A stretch of DNA of 64,000 bases, from contig NZ_JAHBBG010000002.1 in the NCBI RefSeq assembly GCF_019331715.1, forward strand, positions 248,001 through 312,000. Direction: 5' to 3'. The stretch comes from Bifidobacterium simiiventris. GTDB taxonomy: Bacteria; Actinomycetota; Actinomycetes; Actinomycetales; Bifidobacteriaceae. The translations under genes were made by a program, and so were the position numbers. Numbering within the stretch: position 1 is the stretch's first letter; each line of letters begins with the position of its first letter. The notes under the pieces were generated by a model, which saw only the letters and a program-made list of their open reading frames with translations, searched no databases and was not told where the DNA came from. Shown here piece by piece: positions 47,694 through 56,177 of the stretch.

Positions 47694-48296
47694 TCACTGG
47701 CCGAGGTTGTGATTCGGCGCGGTGTACAGGCGCAGAATCGCGATGATCGTCTTGGCGTCCACGATCGTGCCGTTGACTACCATCTGGTATGCCTCATCCA
47801 ACGAATACAGGCGAACGTCAGGGCGGGGCGTCTCCGGGCCGAAATCACCGCGGCTGACCGGGGTCAGGTTCGTGGCGAAGAACAATGCCGTATGATGCGC
47901 CGCGAAACTCGGCATGTTGAGGAAGCGGGAGAACTGCACGTAGCTGGTCGCCGTGAATCCGGCCTCCTCATGCAGCTTGCGCTTGGCCACCTCGAGGGCG
48001 GGCTCGTTCGGATCGTTGGCGTGGCCTCCCGGGATCTCCAACGTCCAACGATGGGTCGGGATGCGGTACTGCTCGACCAGCGGGATGCGACCGTCGTCCG
48101 TCATGGCAAGCACGCCGACGCCGTCGCCGTTGTTGCCTTGCAGTACGAACCGGTCGAACTGACCGGCTTTCGGCGTGGACAGCGACACCTGATCGACGTT
48201 GAAATAATGGGTGGCGACGATCTGTTTGCGCGATTCCTCCTTGAGCGGCGATGTGCGCCACGGATCGAACTGACGATAGGTCTGCGAATCGTTCAT
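47694..48296 (-). CDS. NUDIX hydrolase (ADP-ribose pyrophosphatase-like)
   Basis: 200 residues from the ATG at 48296 behind AAGGAGG. The NUDIX box reads GGHANDPNEPALEVAKRKLH followed by EEAGF; the first Glu of the canonical REx(x)EE is Lys here (RKLHEE), while the two catalytic Glu are kept. N-terminal strands and the Tyr/Phe-rich C-terminal helix resemble ADP-ribose pyrophosphatases. The substrate is unknown. Its promoter carries three copies of an octamer (48310-48349). Confidence 0.88.
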   Translation of the reverse strand: MNDSQTYRQFDPWRTSPLKEESRKQIVATHYFNVDQVSLSTPKAGQFDRFVLQGNNGDGVGVLAMTDDGRIPLVEQYRIPTHRWTLEIPGGHANDPNEPALEVAKRKLHEEAGFTATSYVQFSRFLNMPSFAAHHTALFFATNLTPVSRGDFGPETPRPDVRLYSLDEAYQMVVNGTIVDAKTIIAILRLYTAPNHNLGQ

Positions 48297-48309
48297 GACT
48301 ACCTCCTTG

Positions 48310-48349
48310 TATGGCATTTGAACTACCTCTATGGCATATTGTATGGCAT
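48310..48349 (-). promoter_or_regulatory. Three ATGCCATA repeats around the NUDIX -10
   Basis: TATGGCAT (ATGCCATA on the minus strand) occurs exactly at 48310, 48330 and 48342. A minus-strand TACAAT (48338-48343) lies between the last two. The arrangement looks like a repressor binding region. Confidence 0.5.
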
Positions 48350-48478
48350 TAGCTGCGATCCGTGCCATTGCGCCGACAACGAATCGCCGCACGAGACGTG
48401 TGATTCATGCCACGCCGAACCATGCGGCAACTCGCCGCAGTCGTAAACCTGTGCTATTCTTCCGTAGGTGCGCATAAC

Positions 48479-48552
48479 GCCCTCGTATCCCAATTGGTAG
48501 AGGAAGCAGCCTCAAAATCTGCGCAGTGTGGGTTCGAGTCCCACCGAGGGCA
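48479..48552 (+). tRNA. tRNA with Leu(CAA) anticodon and class I shape
   Basis: 74 bases. The acceptor stem (48479-48485 with 48545-48551) and T arm (GTGGG/CCCAC) are perfect and the discriminator is A. The anticodon loop reads CTCAAAA, giving CAA. The stem below it has four pairs plus a C-U mismatch. The variable region is only five bases (GCAGT), although leucine tRNAs are class II with a long variable arm. The D stem has three pairs, as in leucine tRNAs. Confidence 0.85.
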
Positions 48553-48672
48553 CGCGATTTGAGCGATAACGGAAGACAGTGTCGGCCGCATCGCAAAGAC
48601 GCAGGATAATTGTTGTAAGGCCGGGCGTCGATTCATGAGGAGCAGCCTGGCACTTCGATGAAAGAGGTTGGC

Positions 48673-49470
48673 ATGGTTGCACGGAACAAGACCTCGGAAA
48701 CGCCGGAATCGTTGGGTGCGGTGTTGACGGATGACGAACTGAAGGCGGCCGCGCAGGCCGAGGATACCACTACGACTCAGGACGACGCCGAGCAGACGGC
48801 GGACGAGAACCGCCAGCGCACGGTCGTCGTCGCCGAAGACGAATCCGTCAACCGTATGGATCTGGTCGCCATGCTCGAGGACAACGGCTACAAAGTCGTC
48901 GGCGAGGCCGCCAACGGCGAGGAAGCAGTCGAACTGACCCGCAAGTTCCGTCCGGACGTCGTGTGCATGGACGTCAAGATGCCGCGCATGGACGGCATCG
49001 CCGCCGCCGGTGTGATCTGCGACGAGAACATCGCCCCGGTCGTCATGCTCACCGCATTCTCCCAGCCCGATCTGGTCCGTCAGGCCACTGGTGCCGGCGC
49101 CATGGCGTATGTGACCAAGCCGTATGAGGAGTCCAAGCTGCTGCCGGCCCTCGAGGTCGCGATGGGCCGTTTCGCCGAGATCAACGACCTGCTCGACACC
49201 GTCGAGCGCGGCGAGAACAAGCTCAAGAGCGCCCAGGAAGAGCTCAAGAAGATGGAGGCCCAGCTCAAGAAGGCCGAGGACACGCTGGAGGAGCGCAAGC
49301 TCGTCGACCGCGCCAAGGGTCTGCTCATGGACAAGGCCGACTTCTCCGAGCAGGGCGCCTTCCGCTGGATCCAGAAGACGTCGATGGACCAGCGCATCCC
49401 GAAGAAGCGTCTGGCCATGGCCATCATCGCCAAGTACGGCGATCCCAAGCCGGAAAGCAACAATGACTGA
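48673..49470 (+). CDS. ANTAR-domain response regulator, PdtaR type
   Basis: 265 residues from ATG 48673 with AGAGG upstream; ATG 48658 is an alternative. An acidic N-terminal extension of about 50 residues precedes the receiver domain: VVVAEDESVNRMD, phosphoacceptor Asp in VCMDVKMPRMDG, Thr in LTAFS and Lys in YVTKPYEESKL. A coiled coil of about 40 residues leads into an ANTAR RNA-binding domain (LVDRAKGLLMDKADFSEQGAFRWI). ANTAR regulators bind paired hairpins in nascent RNA to prevent termination. The likely kinase is at 17610. The 3' end overlaps polA by eight bases. Confidence 0.94.
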   Translation: MVARNKTSETPESLGAVLTDDELKAAAQAEDTTTTQDDAEQTADENRQRTVVVAEDESVNRMDLVAMLEDNGYKVVGEAANGEEAVELTRKFRPDVVCMDVKMPRMDGIAAAGVICDENIAPVVMLTAFSQPDLVRQATGAGAMAYVTKPYEESKLLPALEVAMGRFAEINDLLDTVERGENKLKSAQEELKKMEAQLKKAEDTLEERKLVDRAKGLLMDKADFSEQGAFRWIQKTSMDQRIPKKRLAMAIIAKYGDPKPESNND

Positions 49471-52264
49471 GGCGACGCAAGCCTCTGTCGAAACGCGCGG
49501 AACACTGCTGGTCGTTGACGGCCATTCGCTAGCGTTCCGCGCGTTTTTCGCTCTACCCGTCGAGAATTTCAGCACACAGGCCGGTCAGGCCACCAATGCC
49601 GTGTGGGGATTCGCGACCATGCTCTCCCAAGTCCTCGACGCGGAGAAGCCCGATCATCTCGCCGTCGCGTTCGACGTCAAGGGCGGCACGTTCCGCAACC
49701 AGATGCTCCCGCAATACAAGGGCACGCGCGACGCCGCCCCTGAGGAACTGCTCACGCAGCTGCCGCTCATACAGAAGATGCTCACCGCGCTCGGCGTCAC
49801 CTACATCGAAAAGCCGGGCTATGAAGGCGACGACGTGATCGGCACGCTCGCCACGATGGGTGCCGACGCGGGATATCATACGCTGGTGCTGTCCGGAGAC
49901 CGTGACGCCTTCCAGCTCATCAGCGACCGCATCACCGTACTGTATCCGGGCCATCATTTCAAGGATCTCAAGCACATGACCCCCGAGGCCGTCGAGGAGA
50001 AATACCATGTGCGTCCCGACCAATACCCCGATCTGGCGGCGTTGCGCGGCGAGACGGCCGACAACATCCCCGGCGTGCCGGGTGTGGGAGACGGGTTCGC
50101 CGCCAAATGGATCAACCAGTACGGCGGCCTCGACGGCATCATCGAACACGCCGACGAGATCAAGGGCAAGAAGGGCGAGGCCCTGCGCGAGAGCATCGAC
50201 CAGGTGCGGCTCAACCGCAAGGTCAACGCTCTTGTGCGCGACCTCGACCTCGGCGTGGGACTCGACGATCTCACGTTCGGCAACGTGAATGCCAAAGCGC
50301 TTGACGATCTGTTCAAGGATCTCGAATTCGGCGTACGCACGCGCAGCCGCATGGTCAAATCGTTCAGCGGGCACGCACTGCCATCGGCTGCAACGGACGG
50401 CAGTGATGCACCGGCCGAAGAACCGGCTTCGCTGCAATTGCCCGAAGCGACCATCATCGCGGATGCGCCGATGCTGCAACAGTGGGCGCATGATCACGAA
50501 TCCGACATCGCACAGCCCGTCCTGCACCACGCCGGCGGGTCATGGGCGCTGCTCGCGCAGGGAGACTCCAAGCCCGGGAGCGCCTCGCTCGGTCATGTCG
50601 TTATCGCCGCAGGCCATCAGGCAGCCGTTCTGGCAGCGCCGTTCGACCGGTCCACCGCCGATGCCTTACGCCGACTGATCGCCGACCATCACGATACGAT
50701 GATCGTCCACGGGTACAAGGAGCATCTGCACCTGCTCGGCTCGGCCGGCATCGATCTGCCGTTGCCGGCATTCGACACGAAGCTCGCCGGCTATCTCGTG
50801 CACCCCGACTTTCATGCGGACACGCTCGAACAGGCTGCGGCGCACTTCCTCGACCTGCATATCGAGGAACAGCAGCCGGCGGCGGAACAAGGACTGCTCG
50901 ATCTGGGGGAGGAACCGGCCTCCGGCTCCGACGACCAGACACAATCCATCCTCACCCATGTCGCCATCGTGCAGGCGCTTGCCGCCGCGCTGGCTCCCAT
51001 GCTTGCCGAACGAGAACAGTCCAAGCTGCTGACGACCATCGAACTGCCGGTGTCTCGCGTGCTGTACGGCATGGAGGATGCCGGCGCAAGCGTCGACATG
51101 CAGCGGCTTGTCACCATGCGCGACCAGTTCGCCGCCGATGCGCGTCAGGCGCAGGAAACCGCATGGGATTGCGCGGGCAGCCGTGTGAACCTGCAAAGTC
51201 CCAAGCAATTGCAGAAGGTGTTGTTCGAGGACATGGGCCTCAAAGGCACCAAACGCACCAAATCCGGCACCTACACGACCAGCGCGTCCGTATTGCAGGA
51301 CCTGTACGTCAAATACGTGGACGACGAGCGTGCCAGCGGTTTCCTCGGCGCGTTGTTGCGGCATCGCGAGACGAACAAGCTCAAGCAGATCGTGCAGACG
51401 CTCATCGACGCGACCAATCCGCGAGACGGGCGCATCCACACCACGTTCGAACAGACCGTGGCCGCGACCGGTCGCCTGAGCTCGGTCGACCCGAACCTGC
51501 AGAACATTCCGAACCGCAACGACGCCGGCCGCGAGATCCGCTCCGCGTTCGTGCCCGGCGACGGGTACGTGTCGCTGCTCAGCTGTGACTATTCGCAAGT
51601 CGAGCTGCGCATCATGGCCGACCGTTCCGGCGACGAGGCGCTCATCGAGGCGTTCCGCTCGGGCACCGACTTCCACCGCTATGTCGCGTCGCTCGTCTAC
51701 GGCGTGCCGGTCGACCAGATCACCTCCGACCAGCGTAGTCACGTCAAGGCGATGAGCTACGGCCTCGCCTATGGCCTGAGCACGTACGGTCTCGCCCAGC
51801 AGCTCAAGATTCGCCCGGGCCATGCCGAGGAGTTGAAGCAGAAGTACTTCGCCACATTCGGCAAGGTGCACGAGTATCTGGAGTCGCTCGTCGCCGACGC
51901 GCGCGCCAACGGCTACACGGAGACGATGTTCGGCCGCCGCCGCTACTTCCCCGGGCTGTTGTCCACGAACCGCACCGTGCGTGAAGCGGCCGAACGTGCC
52001 GCGCTCAACGCGCCGATCCAGGGTTCGGCAGCCGACATCATGAAGATCGCGATGATCCGCGCCGACCAGGCGTTGCGCGACGCCGGCGTGAAAAGCCGCA
52101 TCATCCTGCAGATCCACGACGAACTCGTCGCCGAGATCGCGCCCGGTGAGGCCGAACAGGTGACTGCGCTCGTCTCCGACGCGATGGAGCACGCCGTCGA
52201 CCTGTCCGTGCCGCTGGACGTATCCACCGGCATCGGCGATGACTGGCAGCTCGCCGCGCACTGA
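49463..52264 (+). CDS. polA: DNA polymerase I
   Basis: 933 residues from ATG 49463, inside the end of the response regulator gene. The N-terminal 5'-3' exonuclease is complete (LLVVDGHSLAFRAFFALP, EGDDVIGTLATMG, SGDRDAFQLIS). The middle domain keeps the size of the 3'-5' proofreading exonuclease but the DxE metal motif is gone (first strand reads AQPVLHHAGGSWALL), as is common in actinobacteria. The polymerase domain is intact: motif A DYSQVELRIMA near residue 710, motif B RSHVKAMSYGLAYGLSTYG near 758 and motif C QIHDELVAE near 886. Confidence 0.97.
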   Translation: MTEATQASVETRGTLLVVDGHSLAFRAFFALPVENFSTQAGQATNAVWGFATMLSQVLDAEKPDHLAVAFDVKGGTFRNQMLPQYKGTRDAAPEELLTQLPLIQKMLTALGVTYIEKPGYEGDDVIGTLATMGADAGYHTLVLSGDRDAFQLISDRITVLYPGHHFKDLKHMTPEAVEEKYHVRPDQYPDLAALRGETADNIPGVPGVGDGFAAKWINQYGGLDGIIEHADEIKGKKGEALRESIDQVRLNRKVNALVRDLDLGVGLDDLTFGNVNAKALDDLFKDLEFGVRTRSRMVKSFSGHALPSAATDGSDAPAEEPASLQLPEATIIADAPMLQQWAHDHESDIAQPVLHHAGGSWALLAQGDSKPGSASLGHVVIAAGHQAAVLAAPFDRSTADALRRLIADHHDTMIVHGYKEHLHLLGSAGIDLPLPAFDTKLAGYLVHPDFHADTLEQAAAHFLDLHIEEQQPAAEQGLLDLGEEPASGSDDQTQSILTHVAIVQALAAALAPMLAEREQSKLLTTIELPVSRVLYGMEDAGASVDMQRLVTMRDQFAADARQAQETAWDCAGSRVNLQSPKQLQKVLFEDMGLKGTKRTKSGTYTTSASVLQDLYVKYVDDERASGFLGALLRHRETNKLKQIVQTLIDATNPRDGRIHTTFEQTVAATGRLSSVDPNLQNIPNRNDAGREIRSAFVPGDGYVSLLSCDYSQVELRIMADRSGDEALIEAFRSGTDFHRYVASLVYGVPVDQITSDQRSHVKAMSYGLAYGLSTYGLAQQLKIRPGHAEELKQKYFATFGKVHEYLESLVADARANGYTETMFGRRRYFPGLLSTNRTVREAAERAALNAPIQGSAADIMKIAMIRADQALRDAGVKSRIILQIHDELVAEIAPGEAEQVTALVSDAMEHAVDLSVPLDVSTGIGDDWQLAAH

Positions 52265-52350
52265 TCCGCATGTCCGCCGTCGTTTTCGCACCGAAGACGA
52301 CGGCGGACAACCATATTGTCGTAATTGCATGCAATCGTAAGGAGGACTGG

Positions 52351-53244
52351 ATGCCCACGCTCAAACAGATCGTCGATGTACTCGAAACGCTGTATCCGCT
52401 GCGGTATGCGGAAAGCTGGGATGAGCCGGGACTGATCGTCGGAGATCCGTCCGCGCCCGTGACGCGTATCATGTTCGCCGCCGACCCGACCATGGCTGTG
52501 GTCGATGCTGCGATCGAACGCGGCGTCGACCTGTTGGTGACTCATCACCCGCTGCTGTTCCGTTCCGTGCATCAGGTGTCCGGACTCGGCGCACGCGGCG
52601 ACATCGTGCGCAGACTGTACCAGTCCGGCTGCGCGCTATGGGTCGGTCATACCAATGCCGATTCGGCGTACCGTGGCGTCGGTCAGGCCGCCGCTGACCT
52701 GTTCGGACTGGTCGACCAGCATCCGCTCGTGCCGATCCGGGACGACGAGGCCGCGTCGGCCGGGCACGAGGTCGGGCTTGGCCGTGTTGGCCGGCTCGCC
52801 CAACCGATGACGTTCGAGGCGTTCGCCCGCCGCGTCGCCGACATACTGCCACACACCGAACTCGGCGTCACCGCAAGCGGGCCGCTCGACCAGATGATCG
52901 CAACCGTGGCCGTGCTGCCCGGTTCCGGCGATTCACTGTTCGACGAGGTGCGCGCCAGCGGGTCCGACGTGTACGTGACCAGCGATCTGCGTCACCATCC
53001 AGCCACTGACGCGATCGAACAGGCCCGATACGAGGCCACGATGCGCACGCAAGGCATCCGCGTCGGCCTTGGTGACGAACGCATCCGCCCGCTGCTCGTC
53101 AACACGCCGCACTCCGCCATCGAATCGTTGTGGTTCCACTATGCGATTGAGGATGTGCCGAACGCGGTCGAACAGGCGACTGGCCAGCGGCCGGACGTCG
53201 AATGGCTGCGCATGAACACTGATCCGTGGACGCTGCGACTGTAG
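52351..53244 (+). CDS. Nif3-like dinuclear metal centre protein
   Basis: 297 residues from ATG 52351 behind AAGGAGG. Metal ligands typical of the family are visible: VTHHPLLFRS near residue 68, the Asp in GHTNADSAYRGVG near 101 and the Cys/Asp/His region SDLRHHPATDAIEQ near 210. These proteins form toroidal hexamers with two metals per subunit; a GTP cyclohydrolase role has been reported for some members, but the general function is unknown. A small NUDIX gene follows about 95 bases later. Confidence 0.93.
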   Translation: MPTLKQIVDVLETLYPLRYAESWDEPGLIVGDPSAPVTRIMFAADPTMAVVDAAIERGVDLLVTHHPLLFRSVHQVSGLGARGDIVRRLYQSGCALWVGHTNADSAYRGVGQAAADLFGLVDQHPLVPIRDDEAASAGHEVGLGRVGRLAQPMTFEAFARRVADILPHTELGVTASGPLDQMIATVAVLPGSGDSLFDEVRASGSDVYVTSDLRHHPATDAIEQARYEATMRTQGIRVGLGDERIRPLLVNTPHSAIESLWFHYAIEDVPNAVEQATGQRPDVEWLRMNTDPWTLRL

Positions 53245-53339
53245 CGCACGGATCCGCGCGGTACGTGAACGGCCGGCCGTACGGCGTCACACGGCATCGC
53301 ACGGTGCCATACGGCATCACAAGGAAAGGCATCAAGTCA

Positions 53340-53927
53340 ATGCACGACATCATCGATATGAACGCGCCGGTCGAGGTGCGCTCGCGCGAAACCGTCTACC
53401 GTGGCGCGATCTTCACCGTCGAGGACATGACCATCGCCCTGCGCCGGCGCGACGGCGGCACCGTCGACATCCGACGGCAGGTATTGCGCCACGCGCCCTG
53501 CGTCGTCATGCTCGTCCACGACACGACCACCGACCGCTATCTGGTCGAACGCGAATACCGCGTCGGCTCCGACCGGTTCGCATACGGCATTCCCGCCGGA
53601 CTCATGGACGCGGGGGAGGACCCGACAACCGCCGCGCTGCGCGAACTCGCCGAGGAAACCGGCGTCGTGCCGGACGGCGAGAACGGCGTCACCATCGACC
53701 ATGTCGGCGACTACTACTCGTCCGAAGGCATGACCGACGAACTCGCGCACATTATGGTCATGCACCTGAACCGCTACACGACGACGGCGCGCCATCTCGA
53801 CGCCGACGAACACGTCGACACCGCGTGGGTCGGCTGGAACGAACTGCTCGCCCTGCCGGTCACCGCATCCAACTCGATCATCGCGATCCAGCACGAACGC
53901 ATCCGTCGCATCCTGAACGCATCATGA
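53340..53927 (+). CDS. NUDIX hydrolase, ADP-ribose pyrophosphatase type
   Basis: 195 residues from ATG 53340; GGAAAGG lies upstream. The NUDIX box is canonical: AGLMDAGEDPTTAALRELAE followed by ETG. The Tyr/Ser-rich loop DYYSSEGMTDELAHIMVMHL and N-terminal VLRHAPCVVMLVHD match ADP-ribose pyrophosphatases. It should hydrolyse ADP-ribose or a related nucleoside diphosphate. Its leader holds three imperfect copies of ACGGCATCAC between 53281 and 53320. Confidence 0.9.
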   Translation: MHDIIDMNAPVEVRSRETVYRGAIFTVEDMTIALRRRDGGTVDIRRQVLRHAPCVVMLVHDTTTDRYLVEREYRVGSDRFAYGIPAGLMDAGEDPTTAALRELAEETGVVPDGENGVTIDHVGDYYSSEGMTDELAHIMVMHLNRYTTTARHLDADEHVDTAWVGWNELLALPVTASNSIIAIQHERIRRILNAS

Positions 53928-53999
53928 ACAGGCCGTGATCGTTCCATTCACATCCAGCAAGACCACACGCAAGTGTCGGCAAACTTCACGGTGAGGTGA

Positions 54000-54005
54000 G
54001 ATACT
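54000..54005 (+). promoter_or_regulatory. -10 element for a leaderless glgX mRNA
   Basis: GATACT lies 6 bases before ATG 54012, with no ribosome site. Confidence 0.4.
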
Positions 54006-54011
54006 GTACCT

Positions 54012-56159
54012 ATGCAGATCAGACCAGGTTTGATGTACCCGCTCGGCGCCAGCTACGACGGCGCCGGCGTGAATTTCGCACTGTTCTCCCAAGTCGCCAG
54101 CAAAGTCGAGTTGTGTCTGTTCGATGACGACGACAACGAGACGCGTATCGAGATGACCGAGCAGAACTCGTACGTGTGGCACAACTACATTCCCGGACTC
54201 CAGCCCGGCCAACGCTACGGCTACCGCGTCTACGGGCCGTACGATCCGAATCAGGGTCTGCGATGCAACCCGAGCAAGCTGCTGCTCGACCCGTACGCCA
54301 AAGCCATCGAAGGCAACATCGACGGCGACGAAAGCCTGTTCTCCTACTGGTTCGACTCGCCCGGCGACGTCACCAAACGCAACGACCTCGACTCGGCCGG
54401 CCACACGATGAAATCCGTCGTCGTCAACCCGTACTTCGACTGGAGCAACGACCAGCATCCGCACATCCCGTACCACGACTCGGTCATCTACGAGACGCAC
54501 GTGCGGGGTTTGACGAACCTCAACAAAGACGTGCCGCCGGACATCCGCGGCACCTACGCCGGCCTCGCATACCCGACCGTCATCGAATACCTCAAGAAGC
54601 TCGGCGTGACCGCCATCGAACTCATGCCGATCCACCAGTTCGTCAACGATTCGTTCCTGCAGGAAAAGGGTCTGTCGAACTACTGGGGATACAACACGAT
54701 CGGCTTCTTCGCCCCGCACAACGCGTACTCGTCCTCCGGCGAACGCGGCCAGCAGGTCAACGAGTTCAAGTCGATGGTCAAGGCCTACCACCGCGCCGGC
54801 ATGGAGGTCATCCTCGACGTGGTCTACAACCACACCGCCGAAGGCAACCACATGGGCCCGACCCTGAGCTTCAAGGGCATCGACAACCAGGCGTACTACC
54901 GTCTCGTCGACAACGACCAGCGGCACTACTTCGACACCACCGGCACCGGCAACTCGCTACTCATGCGCTCGCCGCACGCGCTGCGTCTCATCACCGACTC
55001 GCTGCGCTACTGGGTGTCCGAAATGCACGTCGACGGCTTCCGATTCGATCTGGCCGCCACGCTCGCCCGCCAGTTCCAGGAGGTCGATAAGCTGTCCGCG
55101 TTCTTCGACATCGTCGAACAGGACCCGATCATCAGCCGCGTCAAGCTCATCGCCGAACCGTGGGATCTCGGCTCGGGCGGCTATCAGGTCGGCGGCTTCC
55201 CGTCCAGCTGGTCCGAATGGAACGGCCGTTACCGCGACTGCGTGCGCGACTTCTGGCGCTCGCAGCCGTCCACGTTGCCCGAGTTCGCGTCGCGCCTCAT
55301 GGGCAGCTCCGACCTGTACCAGATGAACGGACGCCGACCGGTCGCATCCGTGAACTTCATCACCGCGCACGACGGCTTCACCATGAACGACCTCGTCAGC
55401 TACAACGAGAAGCACAACGAGGCCAACGGCGAAGGCAACCGCGACGGCGAATCCAACAACCGTTCGTGGAACTGCGGCGTGGAAGGCCCGACCACGATCC
55501 CGGACGTGCTCGACCTGCGCGAGCGGCAGATGCGCAACATGTTCGCCACGCTGCTCGTCAGCCAGGGCATCCCGATGATCTGCGGCGGCGACGAGGTGGC
55601 GCGTACCCAGCAGGGCAACAACAACGCGTACTGCCAGGACAACGAGATCTCGTGGACAAACTGGGATCTGAACGATTCGCAGAAGGATCTGTTCGAGTTC
55701 GTCTCGAAGCTCATCCATCTGCGTCTCGAGCACCCGGTGCTGCACCGTCGTCGTTTCTTCTCCGGCCGCGAGCAGGGGGATTCTCCCGACAAGCTGCCGC
55801 AGGTCGAATGGTTCGACCACACCGGTTCGATCATGGACATGGAGGACTGGCAGAACACGCACGCGTTCTCGGTGATGATCTACCTCAACGGCTCGAACAT
55901 CCCCGAAATGGACTACTACGGCAACCAGCTCGTCGACAATGACTTCATCCTTATCTTCAACGCGCACTACGAGCCGATCATGTTCACGCTGCCCGACGAG
56001 AAGTACGGGCGCAAGTGGCAGCTCATCGTGGACACGCACAACCCGAAGGGGCCGGAGCTGAGCTATGAGGCCGGGTTCGTGATCACCGCGCAGTCGCGCA
56101 GCTTCCTGCTCTTGAAGAGCGCGAAGGATCCGCGCAAGCAGCAGAACCACTTGTTCTGA
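54012..56159 (+). CDS. glgX: Glycogen debranching enzyme (isoamylase type)
   Basis: Hydrolyses alpha-1,6 branches in glycogen and limit dextrins. 715 residues: an N-terminal CBM48-like domain (YPLGASYDGAGVNFALFSQVA), the GH13 barrel with VIYETHVRGL, EVILDVVYNHTAEGN, nucleophile Asp in HVDGFRFDLAATLAR near residue 345, acid/base Glu in VKLIAEPWDLG near 380 and the third Asp in FITAHDGFTMNDLVSY near 455, and a C-terminal beta domain. It pairs functionally with glgB at 32.5 kb. The start codon follows a -10-like hexamer directly. Confidence 0.95.
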   Translation: MQIRPGLMYPLGASYDGAGVNFALFSQVASKVELCLFDDDDNETRIEMTEQNSYVWHNYIPGLQPGQRYGYRVYGPYDPNQGLRCNPSKLLLDPYAKAIEGNIDGDESLFSYWFDSPGDVTKRNDLDSAGHTMKSVVVNPYFDWSNDQHPHIPYHDSVIYETHVRGLTNLNKDVPPDIRGTYAGLAYPTVIEYLKKLGVTAIELMPIHQFVNDSFLQEKGLSNYWGYNTIGFFAPHNAYSSSGERGQQVNEFKSMVKAYHRAGMEVILDVVYNHTAEGNHMGPTLSFKGIDNQAYYRLVDNDQRHYFDTTGTGNSLLMRSPHALRLITDSLRYWVSEMHVDGFRFDLAATLARQFQEVDKLSAFFDIVEQDPIISRVKLIAEPWDLGSGGYQVGGFPSSWSEWNGRYRDCVRDFWRSQPSTLPEFASRLMGSSDLYQMNGRRPVASVNFITAHDGFTMNDLVSYNEKHNEANGEGNRDGESNNRSWNCGVEGPTTIPDVLDLRERQMRNMFATLLVSQGIPMICGGDEVARTQQGNNNAYCQDNEISWTNWDLNDSQKDLFEFVSKLIHLRLEHPVLHRRRFFSGREQGDSPDKLPQVEWFDHTGSIMDMEDWQNTHAFSVMIYLNGSNIPEMDYYGNQLVDNDFILIFNAHYEPIMFTLPDEKYGRKWQLIVDTHNPKGPELSYEAGFVITAQSRSFLLLKSAKDPRKQQNHLF

Positions 56160-56177
56160 GTGTGAAGTTCGCGCACG

